A stretch of DNA of 9,385 nucleotides from UBA3071 sp965369635 (GTDB lineage: Bacteria > Chloroflexota > Anaerolineae > UBA3071). The position numbers and the translations under genes are program-made. The first letter of the stretch is position 1, and the number at the start of each line of letters is the position of its first letter. The stretch lies in assembly GCA_965369635.1 (NCBI GenBank), contig CBDURC010000120.1:1-9385 (forward strand), in the 5' to 3' direction. This document shows positions 1 to 6,265 of this stretch, one piece after another. The notes under the pieces were generated by a model. The model did not search any database and was not told where the DNA came from. It saw only the letters and a list, made by a program, of their open reading frames with translations.

Positions 1-2081
1 GGATGGAAGGAGGGATGCTGAGTTGGCTCGAATGTCCCTTCTAGCCCCAGCCCGCTCAGCAACGTCTCCACTATCCCCTTGAGGTCGTAGAAGCCCATCA
101 GTTCGCGGTCTTGCCCCGCCAGCCACGAGCGATCCTCCCGCGGGCCGGTTTTCACCATGCCCAGGCGGCGCGGCTCATCGGGCAGCGTCTGTCCCTCCAT
201 CGGCAGGTAGACCGCGCCGATCTCGAAGATGGCGATGCGGTCGAGGAAACGCAGGTTCTTGCGGGCGGTGTGGAGCAGGCCGGGGAGCGGCGTCTGCCGC
301 AGAGTCGCCCGATCGCTCGACAGGGGATTGCGCACGTGCAGATAGCTAGCCGGATCGGGCGGTGGCCCTTCTGACCGAAGTCTCCCCTCGTATTCGATGT
401 TGATCAGTGAGTAGGTAATCACCTCGTCCAGGCCGCAGCCGATGAGGAGATCGCGCACGCGATCGGCTCCTTCCAGGCGAGGATTGTCTCGCTGTGGCGG
501 CAGTTCATCACGCATGAGTGTTGTCGGGAAGCGGTCGTAGCCCCACACGCGGCCTACTTCCTCGACCAAATCCACAGGGCGCGTGACGTCCAGGCGGTGG
601 GAGGGGACGGTGACGTTCAAAGTCGCAGGAGTCGCAGGTCGCAAGGCTTCGGTTTGAGACCCTGCGACGTGTGACCTTGAGACCTGAAACTCCAGAGAGG
701 TAAGGATACGCACCATCTCGTCGGTCGGTATCTCGACGCCCAGGATGCGGGCCGCATAGGCAGGATCGAACTCGATCACCCGCTGCGGCTGGAGGCCGGG
801 GTACAGATCGCCGATGACCGGGACGACGGTACCGCCGGCCAGTTCTTCCATCAGATGGGCCGCCCGCGCCGCGGCCTTCACCGTCAACTCCGGATCCACC
901 CGCCGTCCGAAGCGCTGGCTGGCGTCGCTGGTCAGCCCCAGCAGGCGGGAGGTGCGACGGACGTTGAGGAAGTAGAAGTTCGCTGACTCCAACAGGATAT
1001 CGGTCGTCGCTTCGGTGACCTCGCTTTCCAGGCCACCCATCACGCCTGCCACAGCCACCGGCCCCTGGCCATCGGTGATGAGCAACATCTCATTGTCGAA
1101 GGTGCGCATCACGCCATCGAGTGTTGCCATCTGCTCGCCGGCGCGGGCGCGGCGCACGATGATCGCCGGTCGATCTTCGCCTGGCTTGGACCGCAGGATG
1201 TGATAGTCGAAGGCGTGCAGCGGCTGACCCAGTTCCAGCATCACGTAGTTGGTGATGTCCACGATGCTGTTGATGGGGCGCATTCCCGCGCGGCGCAGCC
1301 GCATCTGCATCCAGAAGGGCGAAGTCCCCACCTTCACACCCTGGATGAAGGCCGCCGAATAGCGCGGGCATAGGTCTGGGTCAGGGATCTCCAGGACGAT
1401 GAAATCGGGCGCGGGGTCCAGCCCTGCCGGATGGTGCTTCAGAACATCGAGCACATCCCGCCGCAGTGGCACCTCCAGCAGAGCCGATACCTCGCGGGCG
1501 ATACCGAATACCGACTGCAAGTGACCGAACGGCCCCTTGATGTCGAGCTCCAGCACAGCGTCGCCCAGGTATTCGACCAGAGGCAGGCCCACCGGAGCGT
1601 CGTCGGGCAGGTAGATGATGTCCTCGTGCTCGTCGGAGAGGCCCAGTTCCTTCTCCGAGCAAACCATGGCGCGGGAGAGGACGCCGCGGATCTTGCTTCT
1701 CTTCAGCTTCTTGACGCGGTGCACCTCGGCGTAGGGGTCCCAGAGGGGAGCGCCCTCCATGGCAAAGGCTACCTTGAGGTGCAGGTCGCTCCGACCACGG
1801 AGTGGCAGCAGGCTGGGAGGTCCCGAAACGACGGCCTCCAGCTCCGTACCACCGTATTCCACCTCGGACAGCACCAGCCGGTCGGCGTTAGGGTGGGGAT
1901 GGACGGCGCGGATCTCGCCCACGACGATCTTCTCCGGGTCCCACTCCAGTTCAGCCCCGGGCAGGCCGATGTATTCGATGGTCTCCACCTCCAGACCGGC
2001 CAGCGTCAACCGCTCTGCCAGTTCGGTGGTGGGGATGGGGATGTCTACGTAGTCTTCTAACCAGGACAAAGGGACTTTCAT
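1..2081 (-). CDS. pheT: Phenylalanyl-tRNA synthetase beta subunit, 3' end outside window
   Basis: The beta subunit of the cytoplasmic alpha2/beta2 enzyme that attaches phenylalanine to tRNA-Phe; beta carries tRNA-binding and editing domains. The frame is open from the ATG at 2081 to the window edge (693 codons), so roughly the last 100 or more residues, including the expected C-terminal FDX-ACB anticodon-binding domain, are missing. The start MKVPLSWLEDYVDI is typical of PheT, and AAGGAG lies 8 nt upstream. Visible in order: an N-terminal OB-fold tRNA-binding region to about residue 158 with CSEKELGLS at 141-149; B3/B4 editing region with NSIVDITNYVMLELGQPLHAFD and GVMGG; B5 ending in NVTVPSHRLDV and EEVGRVWGYD; then the synthetase-like core with PSFHP at the edge. 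Two oddities: the usual TPNR-DxLS segment reads KGPFGHLQSV near residues 181-190, and about 21 residues (467-487) are encoded by a repeat insertion. The start overlaps the upstream four-helix gene stop (ATGA), implying translational coupling in the pheST operon. Confidence 0.96.
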   Translation of the reverse strand, partial: MKVPLSWLEDYVDIPIPTTELAERLTLAGLEVETIEYIGLPGAELEWDPEKIVVGEIRAVHPHPNADRLVLSEVEYGGTELEAVVSGPPSLLPLRGRSDLHLKVAFAMEGAPLWDPYAEVHRVKKLKRSKIRGVLSRAMVCSEKELGLSDEHEDIIYLPDDAPVGLPLVEYLGDAVLELDIKGPFGHLQSVFGIAREVSALLEVPLRRDVLDVLKHHPAGLDPAPDFIVLEIPDPDLCPRYSAAFIQGVKVGTSPFWMQMRLRRAGMRPINSIVDITNYVMLELGQPLHAFDYHILRSKPGEDRPAIIVRRARAGEQMATLDGVMRTFDNEMLLITDGQGPVAVAGVMGGLESEVTEATTDILLESANFYFLNVRRTSRLLGLTSDASQRFGRRVDPELTVKAAARAAHLMEELAGGTVVPVIGDLYPGLQPQRVIEFDPAYAARILGVEIPTDEMVRILTSLEFQVSRSHVAGSQTEALRPATPATLNVTVPSHRLDVTRPVDLVEEVGRVWGYDRFPTTLMRDELPPQRDNPRLEGADRVRDLLIGCGLDEVITYSLINIEYEGRLRSEGPPPDPASYLHVRNPLSSDRATLRQTPLPGLLHTARKNLRFLDRIAIFEIGAVYLPMEGQTLPDEPRRLGMVKTGPREDRSWLAGQDRELMGFYDLKGIVETLLSGLGLEGTFEPTQHPSFH
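621..683 (-). repeat. Degenerate short-unit repeat with inverted halves, in frame inside pheT
   Basis: Read on the minus strand, 683-651 consists of four GTCNCA-type units of 7-8 nt (GTCTCAAG, GTCACAC, GTCGCAGG, GTCTCAAA), and 643-622 contains three copies of TGCGAC, the complement of GTCGCA. The halves can pair: GTCGCAGGGTC (668-658) against GACCTGCGAC (640-631), with one bulged G. The element keeps the pheT frame and contributes residues 467-487, rich in Ala, Thr, Ser and Pro, between the B5 segment ending LEFQ and the strand LNVTVPSHR. Known PheT proteins normally have only a short turn here. I infer a small repeat inserted in the gene and tolerated in a surface loop; it could instead be a lineage-wide loop extension. 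Confidence 0.6.
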
Positions 2082-2521
2082 TGGTCGTCTCCTTGTAGTG
2101 TGTTAACGGGTGAATGGGGCGATGAGTCAACGAGGGCAGGTTCTGCGCCGCGATAAGTGCTGCGGACTTCGCGGACCACGAGGTTGCTTCCGGGTTCGCG
2201 CTCGCCCTGGCGGCGGCGTTTCACGTATTTGATGTAGCCGTTCAGCAATCGCCGCGTTTCGTCAGCAAGGGCACGTAGCTCTTCGTACAGGGCCTGAGTG
2301 ATGTAGCTGAGATCGAGCGCGGTGATCAGGTGGCTGACGGTCTCGTCCAGCGAGCCACGGGCGATATAGCAGAAACGGATAACGTCCCCGTAGTAGTAGC
2401 GCCCGTATCCTTCAGCGACGTTGGCCATCACGCTCTTGGAAGAGGATCGAATCTGATGCGTCAGGTCCCACTTCTCCTCTGGCGGCAGCAGCGGCACAAC
2501 CCTCTTGTGGACAGCGATCAT
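2078..2521 (-). CDS. Four-helix-bundle protein of the 23S rRNA-intervening-sequence (TIGR02436) type, start uncertain
   Basis: A small helical protein resembling the four-helix-bundle family first seen in ORFs within 23S rRNA intervening sequences; its function is unknown. Family-like features are DLTHQIRSSSKSVMANVAEG, RYYYGDVIRFCYIARGSLDE and a C-terminal RALADETRRLLNGYIKY. The first usable ATG (2521) gives 147 residues, longer than the usual 115-130 core because of a polar tail. That start removes the conserved first helix: in the same frame, codons upstream read GFEGLQVWQKAREL, a family signature, back to an amber codon at 2602-2600. An ATG at 2623 precedes the amber after seven codons (MSNEATR). 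There is no in-frame ATG, GTG or TTG between amber and 2521. So it is translated as a shortened protein, from a rare start such as AUA at 2575 behind AAGGAG, or is a decaying pseudogene. Its stop overlaps the pheT ATG by 4 nt, so translation reaching the end may help pheT initiation. The position between pheS and pheT is unusual. Confidence 0.75.
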   Translation of the reverse strand: MIAVHKRVVPLLPPEEKWDLTHQIRSSSKSVMANVAEGYGRYYYGDVIRFCYIARGSLDETVSHLITALDLSYITQALYEELRALADETRRLLNGYIKYVKRRRQGEREPGSNLVVREVRSTYRGAEPALVDSSPHSPVNTLQGDDQ

Positions 2522-2586
2522 CAGTTCACGTGCCTTCTGCCAAACTTGCAGCCCCTCAAACCCTCTTTCACTTATTCCTTCCTTCT

Positions 2587-2658
2587 CCTTGCTGCCTTGC
2601 TACCTCGTTGCCTCGTTACTCATTGCCTCGCTACTCGTTACCTCATCGCCTCATCGCC
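2587..2658 (-). repeat. Nine tandem degenerate 7-8-nt units between pheS and the four-helix gene
   Basis: On the minus strand the stretch divides into GGCGATGA, GGCGATGA, GGTAACGA, GTAGCGA, GGCAATGA, GTAACGA, GGCAACGA, GGTAGCAA and GGCAGCAA, followed by a purine-rich AAGGAG-like segment. The consensus is about GGYARCGA. It fills most of the gap between the pheS stop (2667) and the recognisable coding sequence of the four-helix protein, and supplies both the ATG at 2623 and the in-frame amber at 2602-2600. There are no spacers, so this is a simple tandem array and not CRISPR. I infer that it arrived with, or expanded beside, the four-helix cassette. Confidence 0.8.
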
Positions 2659-2666
2659 CCGCCATC

Positions 2667-3689
2667 TCAAAACTGCCGTAGGAAGCGCAAGTCATTCCCG
2701 TAGAACGGGCGGATGTCATCAATGCTGTACTTGAGCATCGCCGGGCGCTCGACGCCCAGCCCGAAAGCGAATCCGCTCCACTCTTCGGGGTCGTAGCCGC
2801 CGTTTTGCAGCACGACCGGGTGCACCATGCCCGCCCCACCGATCTCCAGCCAGCCACTCTGCTTGCAGACCCGGCAGCCCTCTCCAAGGCACAAGATGCA
2901 ATCCATATCGGCCTCGATGCTGGGCTCGGTGAAGGGGAAGTAGGAGCCGCGGATGCGAATGCGACGCTCCGGCCCGAAGAGCCGCCGCGCAAACTCGGTC
3001 AGCGTGCCGATCAGGTCAGTCATGGTGATGCCATGTCCCACGGCCAGCCCCTCCACCTGGTAGAACTGGTGTTCCGAACGGGCCGTAATCTGTTCGTAGC
3101 GGTAGCACTTGCCGGGCAGGATGACGCGGATAGGCTCGGGATGGCGCTCGCGCATCACCCGAATCTGCCCCGGCGACGTATGCGTGCGCAGCACTATCTC
3201 GTCGCTGATCCAGAAAGTATCCCACATGTCGCGGGCCGGGTGATGGGGCGGCATGTTCAGCAGCCCGAAGTTCAGTTCGTCGGTCTCGACGTCAGGAGAC
3301 TCGTAGACCTGGAAGCCCATCTCGGCGAAGATGGCGTAGTTCTGGCGAAGCGTCTGGGTGGTGATGTGCAGATGGCCGGGGCCGATGGGGCGGCCGGGCA
3401 GGGTGACGTCCAACCTATCGGCGGCCAGCTCTGCAGCCAGCTCCTGGCGGGCCAGCGTTTCTTGCCGTTCCTGGAAGGCGGCCTCCAGCGCTCGCTTCAG
3501 CTCGTTGGCTGCCTGACCGAAGGCTGGACGGTCTTCCCTGGGCAGCGTGCTGATGAGTCCCATCAGTTCGCCCACTTGCCCCTTACGGCCCAGATAGGCA
3601 CTGCGCCAGGCCTGGAGCGCTGCCGCGTTGCCCGCCGTTTCCAATGCCTGCAACGCTTCCTCTCGCAGACTGTCAATCTGCTCTGACAT
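2667..3689 (-). CDS. pheS: Phenylalanyl-tRNA synthetase alpha subunit
   Basis: The catalytic alpha subunit: activates phenylalanine with ATP and transfers it to the 3' end of tRNA-Phe, acting with PheT. 340 residues, a normal length. Residues 1-90 form the N-terminal helical coiled-coil arm that contacts tRNA. The class II core follows: MPPHHPARD (146-154), RTHTSP (168-173), motif 2 with YRYEQITARSEHQF (196-209) and QVEGL (211-215), and motif 3 GFAFGLGVER (306-315). A four-cysteine knuckle, C264, C267, C272 and C275 (CxxC-x4-CxxC), precedes GWLEIGGAGMVHP; a subset of bacterial PheS has such a probable zinc site. The start at 3689 is chosen because AGGAGG lies 6 nt upstream and MSEQIDSLREEAL matches the family N-terminus; the frame stays open to 3902 but that part runs through the T-box terminator and leader. 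First gene of the operon, regulated by the T-box. Confidence 0.97.
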   Translation of the reverse strand: MSEQIDSLREEALQALETAGNAAALQAWRSAYLGRKGQVGELMGLISTLPREDRPAFGQAANELKRALEAAFQERQETLARQELAAELAADRLDVTLPGRPIGPGHLHITTQTLRQNYAIFAEMGFQVYESPDVETDELNFGLLNMPPHHPARDMWDTFWISDEIVLRTHTSPGQIRVMRERHPEPIRVILPGKCYRYEQITARSEHQFYQVEGLAVGHGITMTDLIGTLTEFARRLFGPERRIRIRGSYFPFTEPSIEADMDCILCLGEGCRVCKQSGWLEIGGAGMVHPVVLQNGGYDPEEWSGFAFGLGVERPAMLKYSIDDIRPFYGNDLRFLRQF

Positions 3690-3766
3690 CGGTTCCTCCT
3701 CATGAAAGACAATAGCAGCCCTGGTTCCCTGCCGGCCTCCTGACCAACAGCCAGCAGAGAGCAGAT

Positions 3767-3784
3767 GGCGGTCGGGAGACCGCC
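3767..3784 (-). other. 7-bp hairpin in the pheS 5' UTR
   Basis: GGCGGTC (3784-3778 on the minus strand) pairs perfectly with GACCGCC (3773-3767) around a TCCC loop. It lies between the T-box terminator and the pheS ribosome binding site. No T-run follows, so it is not a second intrinsic terminator. Its role is unknown; it could stabilise the readthrough mRNA or be incidental. Confidence 0.35.
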
Positions 3785-3820
3785 TCAAACAAAGACAGAA
3801 AGACGATAACAGCCCAAACC

Positions 3821-3850
3821 AAAAACGCCCTCGTCCGTGAGGACGAGAGC
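3821..3850 (-). terminator. T-box-controlled intrinsic terminator upstream of pheS
   Basis: On the minus strand GCTCTCGTCC (3850-3841) and GGACGAGGGC (3836-3827) form a 10-bp stem with one G-U pair and a TCAC loop, followed by G and five T residues (3825-3821). It lies 11 nt downstream of the T-box core, the usual spacing. Binding of uncharged tRNA-Phe to the antiterminator should prevent its formation and allow pheST transcription. Confidence 0.92.
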
Positions 3851-4110
3851 GTAACACTCCCGCGGTACCACCTCGCTTGACCGGCAAGGCCGGCCCCCTC
3901 AACTGCCGACGGCGAAGGCCAATGGCCAGCGCTTATCGGCTGCCCCGCTAACGGTGGGCTTCCGGAACCCCCTACTTGGCATGGCTGCTGTTCAAGGGTC
4001 GGCTCAGGAGCGAACTTCGGCGGGCTTCCTCCGAGCGGGGCTCGCAGTCCATGGCCCCGCCTCCCTGGCGGTCTTCCCCCGCTTACTTTTCTCCGTCTTT
4101 GCCTTTGGAA
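3851..4110 (-). promoter_or_regulatory. T-box riboswitch leader sensing tRNA-Phe
   Basis: The T-box core AAGCGAGGTGGTACCGCG (3878-3861, minus strand) is a textbook match; its TGGT bulge would pair with the ACCA/GCCA end of uncharged tRNA. Stem I can be placed roughly: GGAG (4094-4091), the AAAAGTA bulge motif, an apical helix GCGGGG/CCCCGC around 4060-4035 whose loop includes CTGCGAG, and the closing CTCC (4010-4007). TTC at 4014-4012 sits just 5' of that closing strand and is followed by G, as expected for a specifier codon; UUC is a Phe codon and matches the downstream gene. T-boxes are known in Firmicutes, Actinobacteria, Chloroflexi and Deinococcota. The core assignment is very secure; the fold of stem I and the specifier are my manual placement. 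Confidence 0.93.
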
Positions 4111-4135
4111 AAGGTGTATTTCGATTGTGGCTACC

Positions 4136-4165
4136 ATTATGCTTCAAGATGGAGGTTTTTGTCAA
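4136..4165 (-). promoter_or_regulatory. Sigma-70 promoter of the pheST operon
   Basis: On the minus strand, -35 TTGACA (4165-4160) and -10 CATAAT (4141-4136) are separated by 18 nt. Transcription would begin near 4129, just ahead of the T-box stem I. The -35 is a perfect consensus and the -10 differs at one base. It lies 42 nt beyond the lipoprotein gene stop, giving pheST its own transcript. Confidence 0.85.
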
Positions 4166-4206
4166 ATGCTCATAAGAAGCTCTGGCGGCGGTACGCCCTG
4201 CCGTGG

Positions 4207-4677
4207 TTATCCGCCCGGGCAGACGCCTAGCGGCCGTGGCGTCGGCGGGCCGCGCCACTCCTCATTTTCCGGCACCTCTTCGCCGTAGAAATAGACGTAG
4301 GGCAACTTTGCAGCCTGGCGCGCCTGGTTCTGCAGATCCCCAAAATCGCATGCCCTGCCCACACCGCCTAGCTGTTCCACGAGCAGCAACTGCCTGTCGG
4401 CGTCCAATAGCTGTTTCAGACTGGTGGCTAGGCAGTCGTCTACCTTTCCTCCACAAGCCGAGAGAGCGCCTGCCGCCCCGTCCAGGGCCAGCAGCGTCTC
4501 TGTCCACGCTGCTTGCACCTCAGCGTCGCCACCGACCATTTCTGGTCTTTCGTGGGTGATCTCCAGGGCGATCTCGACGCTCGCCAAAGCTTCCTCACGC
4601 ACCTCATCCGCTCGCCCGCGGCAGGCGCTGAGCGCTACCACCAGCAGCAGCAGGGCCAATAATCTGCGGCTTCTCAT
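4207..4677 (-). CDS. Small predicted lipoprotein, function unknown
   Basis: 156 residues from the ATG at 4677. The N-terminus RSRR is followed by a leucine/valine-rich stretch and a lipobox L-S-A-C with the modified cysteine at residue 19, so the protein should be exported and lipid-anchored on the outer face of the cytoplasmic membrane. The mature part is alpha-helical in character (DEVREEALASVEIALEI, then a Leu-rich segment with KQLLDADRQLLLVEQL) and contains four further cysteines near residues 81, 88, 113 and 153 that could form disulfides. The C-terminus is Pro/Gly-rich. I recognise no domain. The ATG overlaps the radA stop as TGATG, and GTG at 4680 is an alternative start one codon earlier; either way it is probably translationally coupled to radA and co-transcribed from the radA promoter. 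No clear terminator follows before the pheST promoter. Confidence 0.8.
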   Translation of the reverse strand: MRSRRLLALLLLVVALSACRGRADEVREEALASVEIALEITHERPEMVGGDAEVQAAWTETLLALDGAAGALSACGGKVDDCLATSLKQLLDADRQLLLVEQLGGVGRACDFGDLQNQARQAAKLPYVYFYGEEVPENEEWRGPPTPRPLGVCPGG

Positions 4678-6044
4678 CACACCAACGCCGCCTCCAGCGC
4701 CTCCTGCAGCGTGCGGGCGCTGATGACCTCCATTCCTTCCGGCACGCTCTTCTTGCCGCGCCGGCGCCCGCTGGGCACCAAGCAGCGGGTGAAGCCCAGC
4801 CTGGCCGCCTCATTCAGTCGCTGCGCCAGATGGCTCACGCTGCGCAGTTCGCCGGATAGCCCCACCTCGCCCACGATGGCCAGGTCGGCCGCCACCGGCT
4901 GGTTCCTGAAGCTGGAACCGATGGCCACGGCGATGGACAGGTCGGCCGCAGGCTCGCCGACGCGCAACCCGCCCACCACGTTGACGAAGAGGTCCTGATT
5001 GGCCAGCCGCATCCCCACCCGACGCGAGAGCACTGCCGCCAGCAGAAGCAAGCGGTTGAAATCCACCCCGTTGGCCGTGCGGCGGGGGATGTTGAATGCA
5101 GTGGTCGAGGCCAGCGCCTGGATCTCCACCAGCAGCGGCCGTGTCCCCTCCATGGTCACAGCGATGGCCGAGCCGGCGGCATTGGGCAGCCGTTCGGCCA
5201 GGAAGGCCTCCGAGGGGTTACTTACCTCCTCCAGCCCCGCCTCGGTCATCTCGAAGATGCCCACCTCGTCGGTGGAGCCGAAGCGATTCTTCACCGCCCG
5301 CAGCAAGCGGTAGGCGTGGAACCGCTCCCCCTCCAAGTAGAGCACAGTGTCCACCATGTGCTCCAGCACCTTGGGCCCGGCGATGGCGCCCCCCTTGGTC
5401 ACGTGGCCGACGAAGAAGATGGGGATGGAGTGCGCCTTGGCTAGCCGCAGCAGGTAGCCAGCGCAGTCTCGCACCTGGCTGACGCTCCCCGCCGACGAGG
5501 TGAGCGCGTCGGTGGAGATGGACTGGATGGAGTCGATGATGGCCAGACGGGGCTGCATCTGCTCGATGTGCGCAGCGATGCTTTCTAGGCGCGTTTCGCC
5601 CAGGACGTAGAGAGTCTCGTTGGTGATGGCTAACCGCTCTGCCCGCAGCTTGATCTGCTGGGGGCTCTCCTCACCGGAGATGTAGAGCACCTTGTGGCCC
5701 TGGCAGGCCAGGATAGAGGCTAATTGCAGCAGCAGCGTGGACTTGCCGATGCCGGGGTCGCCGCTGATCAGTACGCCTGAGCCGGGCACGAGGCCGCCGC
5801 CGAGGACGCGACTCACCTCGCCGATGCCCACGGGGATGCGCTCGAAGCCGTCGGCGGAGATGGCTGGCAAGGCCTGGGGGGAGGTTCCCCCCGCAGCCAG
5901 CCGGTGGCTTGCTCGTCGCCGCTTGTCGGTGACCACCGTTTCCACCAGCGTGTTCCATTCGCCGCAGTCGGGACAGCGGCCCATCCACTTGGGCTGCGCG
6001 CTGCCGCACTGCTGGCAGACGTAACGGGTCTTGATCTTGGCCAT
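4677..6044 (-). CDS. radA: DNA repair protein RadA
   Basis: A RecA-related ATPase that processes recombination intermediates by promoting branch migration. 455 residues, the family's normal length. The N-terminal zinc finger has C10, C13, C24 and C27 (YVCQQCG, GRCPDCGEW). The RecA-like core has Walker A GDPGIGKS at 95-102, GEES near 124-127, Walker B LAIIDSIQS around 167-175, and the family-defining KNRFG at 252-256. The C-terminal part is the Lon-protease-like fold (VNVVGGLRVGEPAADLSIA, GEVGLSGELR) that lacks protease activity in this family. The start at 6044 gives MAKIKTRYVCQQCG, typical of RadA, with GAGGGA 5 nt upstream. Its transcript begins at the promoter at 6179-6151, leaving about 100 nt of 5' UTR. 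All key motifs are intact. A small lipoprotein gene follows with overlapping stop and start. Confidence 0.97.
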   Translation of the reverse strand: MAKIKTRYVCQQCGSAQPKWMGRCPDCGEWNTLVETVVTDKRRRASHRLAAGGTSPQALPAISADGFERIPVGIGEVSRVLGGGLVPGSGVLISGDPGIGKSTLLLQLASILACQGHKVLYISGEESPQQIKLRAERLAITNETLYVLGETRLESIAAHIEQMQPRLAIIDSIQSISTDALTSSAGSVSQVRDCAGYLLRLAKAHSIPIFFVGHVTKGGAIAGPKVLEHMVDTVLYLEGERFHAYRLLRAVKNRFGSTDEVGIFEMTEAGLEEVSNPSEAFLAERLPNAAGSAIAVTMEGTRPLLVEIQALASTTAFNIPRRTANGVDFNRLLLLAAVLSRRVGMRLANQDLFVNVVGGLRVGEPAADLSIAVAIGSSFRNQPVAADLAIVGEVGLSGELRSVSHLAQRLNEAARLGFTRCLVPSGRRRGKKSVPEGMEVISARTLQEALEAALV

Positions 6045-6150
6045 AGTTATCCCTCAATGCTCGACACTCTTTCCAAACGCACGTGACACTGGGAGAAAGG
6101 ATGCCTACTGCACAACGTGTTGCGTGTTGCGTGGGTGTACCTGGTGTCGA

Positions 6151-6179
6151 ATTGTACCTCACTTGCGGTCATGTGTCAA
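6151..6179 (-). promoter_or_regulatory. Sigma-70 promoter of radA and the lipoprotein gene
   Basis: On the minus strand, -35 TTGACA (6179-6174) and -10 TACAAT (6156-6151) are separated by exactly 17 nt. Transcription should begin near 6144. The promoter starts only 3 nt after the T-run of the clpC terminator, so the two transcription units are packed back to back. I see no SOS (LexA-type) box overlapping it. Confidence 0.88.
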
Positions 6180-6181
6180 AC

Positions 6182-6215
6182 AAAAACGGCCAGCCACCCT
6201 ACCGGTAGCTGACCG
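6182..6215 (-). terminator. Intrinsic terminator of clpC
   Basis: On the minus strand CGGTCAGCTACC (6215-6204) pairs with GGTGGCTGGCCG (6198-6187) as a 12-bp stem with two G-U pairs and a GGTAG loop, followed by five T residues (6186-6182) and a further T-rich GTTTG. It lies about 50 nt beyond the clpC stop codon and separates clpC from radA. Confidence 0.9.
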
Positions 6216-6265
6216 CAAGAGCCTCTGCCGGCTCGGCCAACCCGAAATCCGCAACCTGTACCCCT

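Noticed and set aside
1431..2060. 209-residue plus-strand open frame opposite pheT
   Set aside because: It lies wholly antisense to a well-supported gene in all its conserved motifs and has no recognisable domain; long antisense frames are expected in GC-rich coding DNA.
2587..2658. CRISPR array or direct-repeat phage attachment site
   Set aside because: Units of 7-8 nt are contiguous with no unique spacers, and no integrase or cas gene is near.
2805..3686. 293-residue plus-strand open frame opposite pheS
   Set aside because: It is antisense to the intact pheS gene, with His/Gln/Leu-rich composition typical of a shadow frame.
3690..3902. N-terminal extension of pheS by 71 codons
   Set aside because: The frame is open, but it runs through the T-box terminator and core, and the AGGAGG site plus family alignment fix the start at 3689.
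4166..4206. Terminator after the lipoprotein gene
   Set aside because: Only a 4-bp GGCG/CGCC hairpin without a T-run is visible, which is too weak to call.
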